From Paenibacillus sp. FSL R7-0204 (GTDB lineage Bacteria; Bacillota; Bacilli; Paenibacillales; Paenibacillaceae): a stretch of DNA of 64,000 bases. The notes under the pieces were generated by a model. That model saw nothing but the letters and a program-made list of their open reading frames with translations, searched no databases and had not been told where the DNA came from. The stretch covers positions 3,286,001 through 3,350,000 of the forward strand of contig NZ_JBBOCA010000001.1 in the NCBI RefSeq assembly GCF_038002225.1. Reading direction: 5' to 3'. Of the stretch, positions 1 to 8,684 are shown piece after piece (position 1 is the stretch's first letter; each line of letters starts with the position of its first letter). Position numbers and translations under genes: made by a program.

Positions 1-483
1 GATAATCATGTTGAAGGCATTGACGGCAACCGGGAAGATCAGGGACCCGTACGAGTTGATCAGGCCGACGCTTTTGACGACCAGGAAGGTGGGGATCATT
101 CCGCCGCTGAACAGCATGGAGAAGACGACGATGAAGTTAATCGTATTGCGGGCAGGCAGGTATCTCCTGGACAAGCCGTAGGCCATCAGCGCGGTAAGCA
201 GCATACTGACTACGGTTCCTGCAATAGTGACACCTACGGATACCCCGAGTCCCCGGAAGATGGTAGGCGTTGAGAGAATGTAGCGGTACGCGTCCAGGGA
301 GAAGGTAGTCGGGAATAGGATGAACCGCTTGGCCATGACCTCCTGGGTGGTAGCGAAGGAGCTGGCAATGATATTGATGAAGGGCAATAAGCAGACAAGC
401 GCAATCAGAACGAGTATGGCTGTATTAACGAAGGTGAAGATCCTTCCGCCGACCGATTCTTTTCTACGTGAGCTATGGTTCAT
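1..483 (-). CDS. Carbohydrate ABC transporter permease, LplC/YtcP type (partial, C-terminus beyond window)
   Basis: The first 161 codons are present, starting at an ATG (481-483) preceded by GAGGAGG. The N-terminus MNHSSRRKES is followed by a hydrophobic segment with LLPFINIIASSF, the signature of the second permease (MalG/LplC-like) of oligosaccharide importers. Further membrane segments follow (TVVSMLLTALMAYGLSRR, then VVFSMLFSGGMIPTFLVV). The EAA loop that docks the ATPase would lie beyond the window edge. Such proteins normally pair with an LplB-type permease, and one lies divergently at 762. It therefore probably forms the heteromeric channel of the same pectin- or rhamnogalacturonan-type importer, although the divergent orientation is unusual. 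Family call is firm; substrate is inferred. Confidence 0.9.
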   Translation of the reverse strand, partial: MNHSSRRKESVGGRIFTFVNTAILVLIALVCLLPFINIIASSFATTQEVMAKRFILFPTTFSLDAYRYILSTPTIFRGLGVSVGVTIAGTVVSMLLTALMAYGLSRRYLPARNTINFIVVFSMLFSGGMIPTFLVVKSVGLINSYGSLIFPVAVNAFNMII

Positions 484-671
484 TCTGTGATCCTCCTCGG
501 TTTTCAGTACCTCTTCACTGTAACAAGGAGCGGAAATTACGTATATAATCCGGGCATGAGGTGTTCGCAGTCCAGCCCTGTGCAGCCCGTCTCCGCAGAA
601 TAATCATTAGCCTAGGCGGGTAATCCTCAGAGGAGATCTGATCGGCCTTAACCGCGCAGCCACGCGGGTTC

Positions 672-685
672 TGTAAACGCTATCA
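672..685 (+). promoter_or_regulatory. CcpA catabolite-responsive element (cre)
   Basis: TGTAAACGCTATCA matches the cre consensus TGWAANCGNTNWCA at every specified position. It lies about 75 nt upstream of the permease start. It overlaps the weak -35 (TGTAAA) of a possible promoter whose -10 would be TATATA at 695-700. Known biology: CcpA bound at or near a promoter represses carbohydrate uptake genes when preferred sugars are present. The site could also act on the divergent permease. Confidence 0.75.
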
Positions 686-706
686 CATAATGATTATATA
701 CGTAAT

Positions 707-722
707 GTAAGAAATTTCTTAC
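707..722. promoter_or_regulatory. 16-bp perfect palindrome, candidate operator
   Basis: GTAAGAAATTTCTTAC is a perfect inverted repeat. It lies just downstream of the putative -10 (695-700) and 40 nt upstream of the permease GTG. The position suits a repressor of the pectin-uptake operon, but no regulator gene is visible in the window and I do not recognise the motif. Confidence 0.45.
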
Positions 723-761
723 GCTGAGAACGTAACAGGAACGAGCAAAGGAGGCTGACAT

Positions 762-1721
762 GTGAAAACAACAAGCATCACCGCAACACCAAATCTGACC
801 ATAGAAAAGGGGAAAGGCGCACGCGCTCTTACGGCTCTGAACAAATACAAGCTGCTGTATCTGATGATCCTGCCCGGGCTGCTGTATTTCATCATCTTCA
901 AATATTTGCCCATGGGCGGGCTGATCATTGCGTTCCAGAATTATCAGCCGTTCCAGGGAATTACCGGGAGTGAGTGGGTCGGTCTGAAGCATTTCATCCG
1001 GTTATTTACGGAGCCTACGTTCATGCAGCTGCTGCGCAATACCCTGATTCTGTTTGCCATGAACATTGTGATCTTCTTCCCTCTGCCGATTATTGTAGCC
1101 TTGATGCTGAACGAGTTGAAGGGACGCTATCTCAAGAACTGGATTCAGACGATTATCTACATCCCGCACTTCATGTCCTGGGTCATCATTGTCTCTATTA
1201 CGTATGTGTTCCTGACGGTGGATGGCGGGGTCATCAATGAGCTGATCGCAAGTCTCGGCGGCACCAAAATCAGCTTCCTCACCTCCTCCGAGTGGCTGCG
1301 GACGATCTATATCCTGCAGATTATCTGGAAGGAGCTTGGGTGGTCGACCATTATCTATCTGGCAGCCATTACTGTAGTGGACCCGCAGCTCTATGAAGCC
1401 TCCGAGATGGACGGGGCAAGCCGTCTGCGCAAGACCTGGCATGTTACACTGCCGGCGATCCGTCCCGTGATTATTACCCTGCTGATTCTCAAAATTGGCA
1501 GCACGCTGGATCTCGGCTTCGAACATATGTATCTGCTGCTGAATTCGCTGAACCGCAGTGTCGCTGAGATTTTCGATACCTATATCTATACGGCGGGCCT
1601 CAAGAACGGGCAATTAAGCTTCAGCACCACGATAGGCTTGTTCAAGGGCGTTGTCGGGTTAATTCTCGTGATGCTCTCTAACAAGCTGGCTAAAAGAATG
1701 GGCGAAGACGGCGTGTATTAA
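762..1721 (+). CDS. Carbohydrate ABC transporter permease, LplB/YteP type
   Basis: Inner-membrane permease of 319 aa, the usual length for LplB/YteP proteins. The start is GTG 762, preceded by AAAGGAGG. Residues 29-50 form the first membrane segment (YKLLYLMILPGLLYFIIFKY), followed by the family-typical PMGGLIIAFQNYQPF. The ATPase-docking EAA loop is visible near residue 210 (EASEMDGASRLRKTWHVTLP). The family imports oligosaccharides with a lipoprotein receptor and a shared MsmX-type ATPase encoded elsewhere. The receptor gene follows 41 nt downstream and a pectinesterase comes next, suggesting a pectin-derived substrate. A cre site and a palindrome lie upstream. Confidence 0.93.
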   Translation: MKTTSITATPNLTIEKGKGARALTALNKYKLLYLMILPGLLYFIIFKYLPMGGLIIAFQNYQPFQGITGSEWVGLKHFIRLFTEPTFMQLLRNTLILFAMNIVIFFPLPIIVALMLNELKGRYLKNWIQTIIYIPHFMSWVIIVSITYVFLTVDGGVINELIASLGGTKISFLTSSEWLRTIYILQIIWKELGWSTIIYLAAITVVDPQLYEASEMDGASRLRKTWHVTLPAIRPVIITLLILKIGSTLDLGFEHMYLLLNSLNRSVAEIFDTYIYTAGLKNGQLSFSTTIGLFKGVVGLILVMLSNKLAKRMGEDGVY

Positions 1722-1762
1722 GGCTAAGGCTAACTATTTCTATCTACCAAAGGAGAAGTGTT

Positions 1763-3265
1763 ATGAACAAAAGATGGGTCACGCTAATTGCAATCGCTAC
1801 AATGGCTACCACTATGCTCTCGGCATGCGGCGGAGACAAGGAAGAGAAGAAGAATGCCGCACCAGAGGATCTGAACTCGAAGCTGGAAGTAAGCTGGCTG
1901 AATATTCTGCACACAGCTTCGCCGCCGACCGATACGATCAAATCGCTGCTTGAGGAATATACCAACAGTAAAATCACCTTCAACTGGGTACCTGATGCTT
2001 CCAAGGAAGAGCGGATCACTACGGCGCTGGCCTCGGGGGAGCTTGCAGACATTGTCACCCTGACCATGATGACGAATTCATCGGTTAGAAGCTCACTGAA
2101 ATCAGGGCTGTTCTGGGATGTGGGCCCTTATCTCTCAGAGTTCAGTAATCTGGCGAAGATTGCTCCTGAGCTGAAGGAAGCGGCTTCGATTGAAGGCGTA
2201 CTGTACGGCGTTCCTTTTCAGAAGAATCTGGCGCGTTCCGGTCTGATCTTCCGCAAGGACTGGCTGGATAAGCTGGGTCTGCCGGTTCCGAAGACGCTGG
2301 ATGAGGTGTATGAAGTGGCCAGAGCCTTCACAGAGGATGACCCGGATGGCAACGGTGTGAAGGACACGACAGGCTTCGGGGACAGATCAGAGCTGAAATA
2401 CAGCAGCTTCAAAACACTAAGCTCTTATTTCGGCACGCCGAATGGCTGGAAGGTGGATGATAGCGGCAAGTTTATCCCTGAATTCGATACCCAAGAGTAT
2501 ATCGACACGATGAATTACTCCAGAAAGCTCTACGAGAACGGATACCTGGCGCAGGACTTCGCAGTCACAGCCAAGACGGACCAGCAGCAGCAATTCGCGC
2601 AAGGGAAGACCGGGATTTATACCGGTATGGTGGACATCACCAGTCTGAGAACACTGGCCCAGGATCTGCAGCCGGGCATGGAGCTGGTGCCGGTGAACAA
2701 GATCTCCAATGGAGATGGACAGTATCATATCTGGTCCGAGGGCAGCGGGATCGGCGGATTGATGGCTTTTCCGAAATCAGAGGTGAAGACCGAAGCAGAG
2801 CTCAAGCGGCTGCTGAAGTTCGTCAATGACCTGATCGATGAGAAGGCGTTCATGCTTATGACCGGCGGGATCGAAGGCACCCATTATGAATATGATGAGA
2901 ACGGCGCCTTCAAGATTCTGAACACCGAGCTGTGGCAGGCGGATGTGCAGCCTTTCTCCTCCAGCAGACCTAGTGAGATCGCCTATACGCTTAAGGATGC
3001 GAATCCTGAGAAGCAGCTGGCCAATGAGCTGATCCGCGAGAATGACAAGTTCGCCGTGCTTGATCCAACCGTTCCGCTGGATTCGGCAACCAATAATGAG
3101 CAGGGAACGGAATTGCAAAAGATCATCACAGATGCTACCTTCAAATATATCATGGGCCAATCGGATGAGGCGGCCTTCAAGAAAGCCGTGCAGACCTGGA
3201 AGGATTCGGGCGGAACCAAGATCACCGAAGAATACGAGGCTGCATACAAACTGACACAGAAATAA
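1763..3265 (+). CDS. Extracellular solute-binding lipoprotein of the sugar ABC importer (YtcQ/LplA type)
   Basis: Secreted, membrane-anchored substrate receptor of 500 aa. The N-terminus has a lipoprotein signal peptide with lipobox LSAC (Cys at about residue 22) followed by a Gly/Asp/Lys-rich tether. The body shows the family 1 binding-protein pattern, including LASGELADIV, a central YGVPFQKN stretch and RKDWLDKLGLPVPKTLDE. It is the typical length of the Bacillus YtcQ/LplA group (about 500 aa), larger than MalE. RBS AAAGGAGAAG precedes the ATG by 8 nt. It is co-oriented with the LplB-like permease and probably co-transcribed with the pectinesterase. Ligand inferred: oligogalacturonide or rhamnogalacturonan fragments. 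Confidence 0.92.
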   Translation: MNKRWVTLIAIATMATTMLSACGGDKEEKKNAAPEDLNSKLEVSWLNILHTASPPTDTIKSLLEEYTNSKITFNWVPDASKEERITTALASGELADIVTLTMMTNSSVRSSLKSGLFWDVGPYLSEFSNLAKIAPELKEAASIEGVLYGVPFQKNLARSGLIFRKDWLDKLGLPVPKTLDEVYEVARAFTEDDPDGNGVKDTTGFGDRSELKYSSFKTLSSYFGTPNGWKVDDSGKFIPEFDTQEYIDTMNYSRKLYENGYLAQDFAVTAKTDQQQQFAQGKTGIYTGMVDITSLRTLAQDLQPGMELVPVNKISNGDGQYHIWSEGSGIGGLMAFPKSEVKTEAELKRLLKFVNDLIDEKAFMLMTGGIEGTHYEYDENGAFKILNTELWQADVQPFSSSRPSEIAYTLKDANPEKQLANELIRENDKFAVLDPTVPLDSATNNEQGTELQKIITDATFKYIMGQSDEAAFKKAVQTWKDSGGTKITEEYEAAYKLTQK

Positions 3266-3310
3266 GTGAAGTTAGCAGGCTTTTAAGTGAAGGCCAGAGT
3301 GTGAGAGAGG

Positions 3311-4291
3311 ATGGGAAAAGGGATGCTGGTGGGCAAAGAGGGCTTTTGCGATTACTCTACCATTCAGGCAGCAGTTGATGCCCTGGAACGGCTGGACCCG
3401 GACATAGAGGCCACGCTCTACATTATGCCGGGAGTGTACAAGGAAGAGGTGCGGGTCTACCGCTCCTGTCTCCGTATCATCGGCATCGGACAAGTGGAGA
3501 TCACGATGAACCGCTATGCCCGGGAGCTGGATGAGCAGGGGGAGGAGATCGGGACCTTTGCGACTCCCACCCTGTTCCTTGGCGGCCGGAAGCTGGTCCT
3601 GGAGAATCTGACCGTCTCCAATACAGCGGGACAAGGCAGTGAGGTAGGGCAGGCAGTGGCGGTGTACGCCCATTGTGATGAGACGGTATTCCGGAATTGT
3701 ACATTCAAGGGCCATCAGGACACGCTGTTCACCGGCCCGCTGCCGCCGGCTCCCAGAGAGCGTATGCTGTTCGGCGGCGTTCCGCTGCGGGAACATCATG
3801 CACAGTACCGCCAGTTGTACCAGCACTGTTACATTGAGGGAACGGTAGATTATATCTTTGGCGGAGCAGCGGCCTACTTCGAGCATTGCACGCTGCACAG
3901 CCTGCGGAATAGCGGAGGCCATGCAGGCTACATCACGGCTGCCTCCACTCCTGAAGGGCAGGCCTACGGCTACGTGTTCAATCAATGTTATCTGAGTGCT
4001 GAGCCGGGAACAGCGCCGGTATTCCTGGGCCGGCCATGGCGGGAGCATGCGAAGACAGCCTTTGTGGACTGCAGGATGGGCCAGCATATCCACCCCCAAG
4101 GCTGGGATAACTGGGGCGAGCCTGGGGGTGAGCAGACGGTCAGGTATGCGGAGTACACTTCTGAAGGAACTGCGGCGATTCTGCGGCAGCAGCGTGTGCC
4201 TTGGGCTGAGCTGCATGGAAGCGGCGCAGCGCGGGTCCGCAGGGAGGATGTACTGGCCGGGTTCCTGACGTCAGGAGGAGAAGTAATATAG
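3311..4291 (+). CDS. Pectinesterase (carbohydrate esterase family 8), cytoplasmic form
   Basis: Removes methyl esters from galacturonate residues of pectin fragments. The right-handed beta-helix family motifs are present in order: GHQDTLF, YIEGTVDYIFGGA (with catalytic Asp) and FLGRPWR (with the substrate-binding Arg/Trp). At 326 aa there is no signal peptide or lipobox, so the enzyme should act inside the cell on oligosaccharides imported by the ABC system just upstream. It follows the binding protein by 45 nt and probably shares its operon. The ATG at 3311 has the purine-rich GAGAGAGG directly upstream. Function is strongly supported by motifs; intracellular action is inferred. Confidence 0.92.
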   Translation: MGKGMLVGKEGFCDYSTIQAAVDALERLDPDIEATLYIMPGVYKEEVRVYRSCLRIIGIGQVEITMNRYARELDEQGEEIGTFATPTLFLGGRKLVLENLTVSNTAGQGSEVGQAVAVYAHCDETVFRNCTFKGHQDTLFTGPLPPAPRERMLFGGVPLREHHAQYRQLYQHCYIEGTVDYIFGGAAAYFEHCTLHSLRNSGGHAGYITAASTPEGQAYGYVFNQCYLSAEPGTAPVFLGRPWREHAKTAFVDCRMGQHIHPQGWDNWGEPGGEQTVRYAEYTSEGTAAILRQQRVPWAELHGSGAARVRREDVLAGFLTSGGEVI

Positions 4292-4523
4292 ATTGAACTT
4301 GAAGACTTAAATTAAGGGAAAAGTGGCGGAGGGGAATTTTGGAACTGGAGGAGCGGAAGCGACCGCCTTTGTCTGCGGATTTCAACCGTTGGAAATGGGA
4401 TAAATCAAGAAATCTGCAGAAGGGCAGCGGCCGGAAGTCCAAAACTTCTCTGGAGTCACGGCTAATCCCCAAAAAAGTCTTAGTTCAATTTATATATCTT
4501 GTGATTATCATGGATGGACAATA

Positions 4524-4560
4524 AAAGGGATGACCCCGCTACCCGGGGCCATCCCTTTAT
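4524..4560. terminator. Bidirectional intrinsic terminator
   Basis: AAAGGGATGACCCCG and CGGGGCCATCCCTTT form a strong stem with a short CTAC loop, flanked by A-rich sequence on the left and TTTATT on the right. It sits between the convergent pectinesterase operon and the minus-strand gene at 4582. The preceding 230 nt hold no gene I can support. Confidence 0.8.
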
Positions 4561-4581
4561 TCGAATCAAGTCTTGCAACGA

Positions 4582-4869
4582 TTACGTGTTCACAACCGCT
4601 GTAATCTCTTCATCCAGCTCCAGCCGTACATCTTCACGGTAGGCACGGATGCCGTATTCGCTGTGTACGTAGCGAAGAATGGACTCAATCATGTTGGACT
4701 CCACCAGATACTGGCTTCTTCCCTGTATCCAGACCTCTGCGGTGTAGCCGGTGTCCTCGTCCCAGCTGAGTTCCACCTGGACTTCCTCCACCCGTACAGC
4801 CTTGCGTTCCGCCATATGCAGGCAGATCGCATTGATAATCTCGTCCATACTAAGAAGGGTAACACCCAT
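4582..4869 (-). CDS. DUF2653 / YxcD-like small protein
   Basis: A 95-aa acidic cytoplasmic protein with no signal peptide or membrane segment. It has an N-terminal helix (SMDEIINAICLHMAERK) and an alternating beta pattern with VELSWDEDTGYTAEVW. Its length and layout resemble the Bacillus YxcD/DUF2653 family, for which I know no function. The ATG at 4869 overlaps the stop of the upstream membrane-protein gene in the tetranucleotide-like TAATG, so the two are translationally coupled. Family assignment is from memory and moderate. Confidence 0.7.
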   Translation of the reverse strand: MGVTLLSMDEIINAICLHMAERKAVRVEEVQVELSWDEDTGYTAEVWIQGRSQYLVESNMIESILRYVHSEYGIRAYREDVRLELDEEITAVVNT

Positions 4870-5303
4870 TAGTAGCGTCCGTCTCTTTCTTCCAGCCGGC
4901 GTCGTTCCTGTCTGCGCTTGAAGAAGGACATAATCAGCGTAATCACGAAGTAGATGGCCAGCATGTTAATCAGGAATCCGATAATATTGCCTAAAGCGCC
5001 CATTCCGGCGAACATTCCGCCGAAGAGGAAGCCGGCGATCCCGCCGATCATCAGGCCTTTCATCAGGCTGCCGCCGCTGAAGAAGCCGCGGTTCGCATTC
5101 GCTGCAGTTCCGTTGGTGTTGCTTTTGGTGCTATCGCTTTTTTTCACATTATCGGTGGTTGATTTCTTCGGGGTCGTTGTGAATCCCCGGCTTCCTGATT
5201 TAAAGCCCCCGCCGCGGCGGGCATCTGCGAAGTCAGGAACAGTGACAGCGAAGAACAGTGTGAAGGCCATGACGATCATCATTACACGTTTCATTGGTTT
5301 CAT
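4869..5303 (-). CDS. Small secreted/membrane protein of unknown function
   Basis: A 144-aa protein with an N-terminal signal peptide or signal anchor (MKRVMMIVMAFTLFFAVTV, cleavable near ADA). A basic, Ser/Thr/Asn-rich low-complexity stretch follows (residues about 30-72). Then come a Gly-rich hydrophobic pair (GLMIGGIAGFLFGGMFAGMG and IIGFLINMLAIYFVITLIM) and a charged tail with RRQERRRLEERD. The layout recalls Tim44-like/TPM-associated membrane proteins of Firmicutes, but no domain can be asserted. It is coupled to the DUF2653-like gene through a 1-nt stop/start overlap. Confidence 0.75.
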   Translation of the reverse strand: MKPMKRVMMIVMAFTLFFAVTVPDFADARRGGGFKSGSRGFTTTPKKSTTDNVKKSDSTKSNTNGTAANANRGFFSGGSLMKGLMIGGIAGFLFGGMFAGMGALGNIIGFLINMLAIYFVITLIMSFFKRRQERRRLEERDGRY

Positions 5304-5413
5304 TGAGTACGAGAACCTCCTAGAAGTTTGGTATCCCGGTTTACCCGGCTATTGCCCGGTAATACGCAGAGTAGGAGCTAAGGTTTCAATTTTTAATAAA
5401 TAAGAATTTACAC

Positions 5414-5442
5414 AAAAAAAGCGCGGGTCCAGGACCCGCGCA
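5414..5442 (-). terminator. Intrinsic terminator of the carbonic anhydrase gene
   Basis: On the minus strand GCGCGGGTCC and GGACCCGCGC form a 10-bp GC-rich stem followed by seven U residues (plus-strand A run 5414-5420). It starts about 24 nt after the carbonic anhydrase stop codon. Confidence 0.9.
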
Positions 5443-5465
5443 ATCAGCAGTATCAGAGAGTTGTC

Positions 5466-6029
5466 TTAGTCCGCGTATCCGTCCGAGACAAGCTCAAGCG
5501 CTCCGGTAGCCGGATCGATGATCATGCCGTGAATAGGTACGTTTGGGGGGAGTAAGGGATGGCGCTTAATCAGCTCCACAGTCTGAATTACCCCTTCCTC
5601 GACGTTGTCAAACCCGCGCAGCCATTTGGTCAGCTTAATCCCTGAATTCTCCAGGGTACTGAGTACTTCCTCGGACACGCCGCGTTCCTTGATGGAGTTA
5701 ATCATATGGTCAGCATTCAGGGAAGCCATGCCGCATTCATAATGGCCGACGACAATCACTTCGTCCGCGTCCAGTTCGTATAGCGCAACCATTACGCTGC
5801 GCATGACGCTCCCGAACGGCTGGGAGATTATGGCTCCGGCATTTTTGATGATTTTGACATCACCGTTCTTGAAATTCATTGCTTTGGGCAGAAGCTCAAC
5901 AAGCCGTGTGTCCATACAGGTGATGATCAGCATTTTTTTATCCGGGAAGCGGCTGGTCAGATAGCTCTCATATGCTTTTTCCTCTACAAAATGCTTGTTG
6001 AACTCTAAAATGTCTGTAACCTGACTCAT
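5466..6029 (-). CDS. Beta-class carbonic anhydrase
   Basis: Interconverts CO2 and bicarbonate in the cytoplasm. The zinc-site motifs are intact: C38-x-D40-x-R42 (TCMDTR) and H96-x2-C99 (GHYECG), giving the Cys-His-Cys ligand set with the Asp/Arg dyad. The 187-aa length fits the short prokaryotic clade (YtiB-like). The gene is monocistronic, with its own terminator downstream and AAGGAGG before the ATG at 6029. It is transcribed divergently from the M32 carboxypeptidase. Confidence 0.94.
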   Translation of the reverse strand: MSQVTDILEFNKHFVEEKAYESYLTSRFPDKKMLIITCMDTRLVELLPKAMNFKNGDVKIIKNAGAIISQPFGSVMRSVMVALYELDADEVIVVGHYECGMASLNADHMINSIKERGVSEEVLSTLENSGIKLTKWLRGFDNVEEGVIQTVELIKRHPLLPPNVPIHGMIIDPATGALELVSDGYAD

Positions 6030-6260
6030 AAGCCATGTGCCTCCTTAAGATTAAACTGTAATTCATTGTACTGCGTCTTGCCGCGAACATAAAGGGCTTC
6101 CTGTAATCAAATATTGCAAAATCTAAGCGGAGTCTGTCTCCGCGCCTGTAAGCTGTTAACTACTTCAAATTTGAAGAGATACAGCCCGAATTTGATTATA
6201 ACGATTATAAAAAGTATCATCAAGAGGAGTAGAAAAAAATGACAAGGCAGGTGCTCAGAC

Positions 6261-7778
6261 ATGGAACAGCAGGTCCGGGAACAATGGGATAAATTCAGCG
6301 AGCTATTATCTAAAATCAAAGGCTATTATGAAGCAATTGGACTTCTGGGCTGGGATCTGCGTACAGGCGCGCCCCGCAAAGGTGTAGAGATCCGTTCCGC
6401 CACGCTGGGTATGCTGAGTGCAGAAGCATTCAGACTCCAGGTATCGGAGGAGATCGGAGCGTTCACAGCGTATTTCAGCCGCCCGGAAGTAGCGGAGCAG
6501 CTGGACAGCAATCAGAATAAGATTGTGAAGGATACCCGCAAGGAGTACCAGCGCAGCAAAAGCATTCCCTCCAAGACCTTCGAGGAATATTCGGTGCTCA
6601 CCGCCCATGCGCAGACGATCTGGGAAGAGGCTAAGGATGATAATGATTTCGCCTCCTTCGAGCCTTATCTGACCAAGATTGTGGCCTTCAAACAAGAGTT
6701 CATTGATTATTGGGGTGTGCAAGGCTCGCGTTATGACACTTTGCTGGATATGTACGAGCCGGATTTGACCGTTGAGAAGGTGGATGCGATCTTCACCCGT
6801 CTGCGCAGCCGTCTTGTGCCGCTGGCCGAAGCGATCAATGCTTCGCCGAACAAGCCGGACACCGAATTCCTGAGCCAGATCTTCCCTAAGGAGCAGCAGG
6901 AGAAATTCGGCCTCTTCTTACTCGAACAGATGGGCTATGATTTCGAGGCAGGACGTCTGGATGAAAGTGTACATCCGTTCGCTACAGGGCTGAACCCCGG
7001 CGATGTCCGCATAACCACGAACTATCTGCTGGACAATGTGACCAGCTCCATCTTCAGCTCGCTGCATGAGGGCGGACATGCCCTGTACGAGCAGAATTTC
7101 GGTGAAGAGCTGATCGGTACACCCCTGGCACAGGGCGCATCCATGGGAATTCATGAATCCCAGTCCAGACTGTGGGAGAATATGATCGGCCGCAGCCGGG
7201 CCTTCTGGCAGCGTTACTACGGCGATCTGCAGCAGCATTTCCCGGAGCAGCTTGCGGACGTGGAGATGGAAGACTTTTACCGGGCAATCAACAGCGTAGG
7301 CAATTCCTTCATTCGGATCGAAGCTGATGAACTGACGTATAACCTGCATATTATTGTGCGTTATGAGATTGAGAAGCTGATTTTCAACGAAGGACTTGAA
7401 GTCAAGGACCTGCCTAAGACCTGGAACGCGAAGTATCAGGAATACTTAGGGATTACACCGCCTACGGATGCGCTTGGCGTGCTGCAGGATGTTCATTGGT
7501 CCGGCGGCGACTTCGGCTATTTCGCTTCCTATTCCTTGGGTAACATGTATGCGGCCCAGATGCTGAACACTCTCCGCAAGGAGCTGCCGGAGTTCGAAGA
7601 GCTGATTGCTGCCGGTAACCTGCTGCCGATCAAAGAATGGCTTACAGACAAGGTATACCGCTACGGCCAGAGCCTGACCCCTTCCCAGATTATCGAGCAA
7701 GTCACAGGCGAACCGCTGAATCCCGATTATCTGGCAGATTATCTGGAAGCAAAGTATACGGAGCTCTACAAGCTATAA
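6261..7778 (+). CDS. M32 family metallocarboxypeptidase (thermostable carboxypeptidase Taq type)
   Basis: A 505-aa cytoplasmic zinc carboxypeptidase that trims C-terminal residues from peptides. The M32 signature HEGGH is at residues 269-273 (SLHEGGHALYE), followed by GIHESQSRLWEN, which supplies the third zinc ligand Glu. The C-terminal half carries the typical DVHWSGGDFGYF region. The length matches the family (about 500 aa). The ATG at 6261 is preceded by a weak AAGGCAGG. It is flanked by a divergent gene and a separately promoted trhA, so is probably monocistronic. Confidence 0.94.
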   Translation: MEQQVREQWDKFSELLSKIKGYYEAIGLLGWDLRTGAPRKGVEIRSATLGMLSAEAFRLQVSEEIGAFTAYFSRPEVAEQLDSNQNKIVKDTRKEYQRSKSIPSKTFEEYSVLTAHAQTIWEEAKDDNDFASFEPYLTKIVAFKQEFIDYWGVQGSRYDTLLDMYEPDLTVEKVDAIFTRLRSRLVPLAEAINASPNKPDTEFLSQIFPKEQQEKFGLFLLEQMGYDFEAGRLDESVHPFATGLNPGDVRITTNYLLDNVTSSIFSSLHEGGHALYEQNFGEELIGTPLAQGASMGIHESQSRLWENMIGRSRAFWQRYYGDLQQHFPEQLADVEMEDFYRAINSVGNSFIRIEADELTYNLHIIVRYEIEKLIFNEGLEVKDLPKTWNAKYQEYLGITPPTDALGVLQDVHWSGGDFGYFASYSLGNMYAAQMLNTLRKELPEFEELIAAGNLLPIKEWLTDKVYRYGQSLTPSQIIEQVTGEPLNPDYLADYLEAKYTELYKL

Positions 7779-7868
7779 GACTTGAATAAGCGTTGCTGTA
7801 ACAGCTGATGATGGCTTCTTAAACGATTGAATGATACAGCAGCAGCCTGCTCTGAGGATTCCGTAAGC

Positions 7869-7897
7869 TGGAAGGACTTCGGAGAAACGGCTATAAT
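7869..7897 (+). promoter_or_regulatory. Sigma-A promoter of trhA
   Basis: TGGAAG (7869-7874), a 17-nt spacer, and a perfect -10 TATAAT (7892-7897). The gene starts 33 nt after the -10. Confidence 0.65.
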
Positions 7898-7929
7898 AGA
7901 AGGAAACCGCAAACGGAAGGAATCGTGGT

Positions 7930-8577
7930 ATGGCAAATACTCACACTTACAGCCGCAAGGAAGAAGTAGCAAATGCGGTTACACACGGGATCGGCGCTCT
8001 ATTAAGTATTGCTGCGCTGGTTCTGCTGGTCGTATATGCTGTTCAGAACGGCACAGCCTGGCATGTAGTCAGTTTCTCCATTTACGGCGCTACTATGCTG
8101 ATCCTGTATTTTAATTCAACGATGGTGCATAGTCTCAGAGACGGCAAGGCGAAGGACTTCTTTGAATTCCTTGACCACTCTTCGATTTACTTATTCATTG
8201 CCGGAACGTACACCCCGTTTATGCTGGTGGCGATCCGCGGACCGCTGGGCTGGACGTTATTCGGCATCGCTTGGGGAGTGGCGGTATTCGGTGTTTTCTT
8301 CAAGGCTTTTTTCGTCAAAAAATTCCTGTTCATGTCCACCGTATTCTACATTGCGATGGGCTGGATGATCGTAATCGCCTGGAGCCCTCTGTCACAGGCC
8401 GTCGCCAGCGGCGGGATGACTCTGCTGATGATTGGCGGACTGCTGTACACTCTGGGCACCGTGTTTTATGTATGGCGCGGCTTCCCGTACCATCATGCGA
8501 TCTGGCATTTATTCGTGCTTGCGGGAACCGTTCTACACTTCTTCGTTGTATTGTTATACATCCTCCCTATTCATTAA
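7930..8577 (+). CDS. trhA: Hemolysin III / TrhA (PAQR-like) membrane protein
   Basis: A 215-aa seven-helix membrane protein. The family markers are present: EEVANAVTHGIGALLS near the N-terminus, STMVHSLRDGKAKDFFEFLDH and the C-terminal HHAIWHLFVLAGTVLHFF, which hold the conserved His residues that resemble the metal site of PAQR receptors. Known relatives are annotated as hemolysin III and linked to membrane lipid homeostasis; toxin activity should not be assumed. The ATG at 7930 is preceded by AAGGAATCGTGGT. It has its own promoter upstream and a terminator downstream. Confidence 0.92.
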   Translation: MANTHTYSRKEEVANAVTHGIGALLSIAALVLLVVYAVQNGTAWHVVSFSIYGATMLILYFNSTMVHSLRDGKAKDFFEFLDHSSIYLFIAGTYTPFMLVAIRGPLGWTLFGIAWGVAVFGVFFKAFFVKKFLFMSTVFYIAMGWMIVIAWSPLSQAVASGGMTLLMIGGLLYTLGTVFYVWRGFPYHHAIWHLFVLAGTVLHFFVVLLYILPIH

Positions 8578-8643
8578 TGCGTGAGGTATAGGGCCGTACT
8601 GGTGCAGGATTTCAGGGCGGGAATGCCGGTTTTGGGCAAAGAA

Positions 8644-8684
8644 AAAGATGACAAGTAAAAAGACTTGACATCTTTCTTTGTTTT
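8644..8684 (+). terminator. Intrinsic terminator after trhA
   Basis: AAAGATGACAAGT and ACTTGACATCTTT form a stem (one unpaired A/A) with a short A-rich loop, followed by CTTTGTTTTC. Its 3' arm also contains the -35 hexamer of the ylxM promoter. Confidence 0.75.

Noticed and set aside
4339..4524. 61-codon plus-strand ORF after the pectinesterase
   Set aside because: No ribosome-binding site, basic low-information composition, and it runs up to the terminator; no support as a gene.
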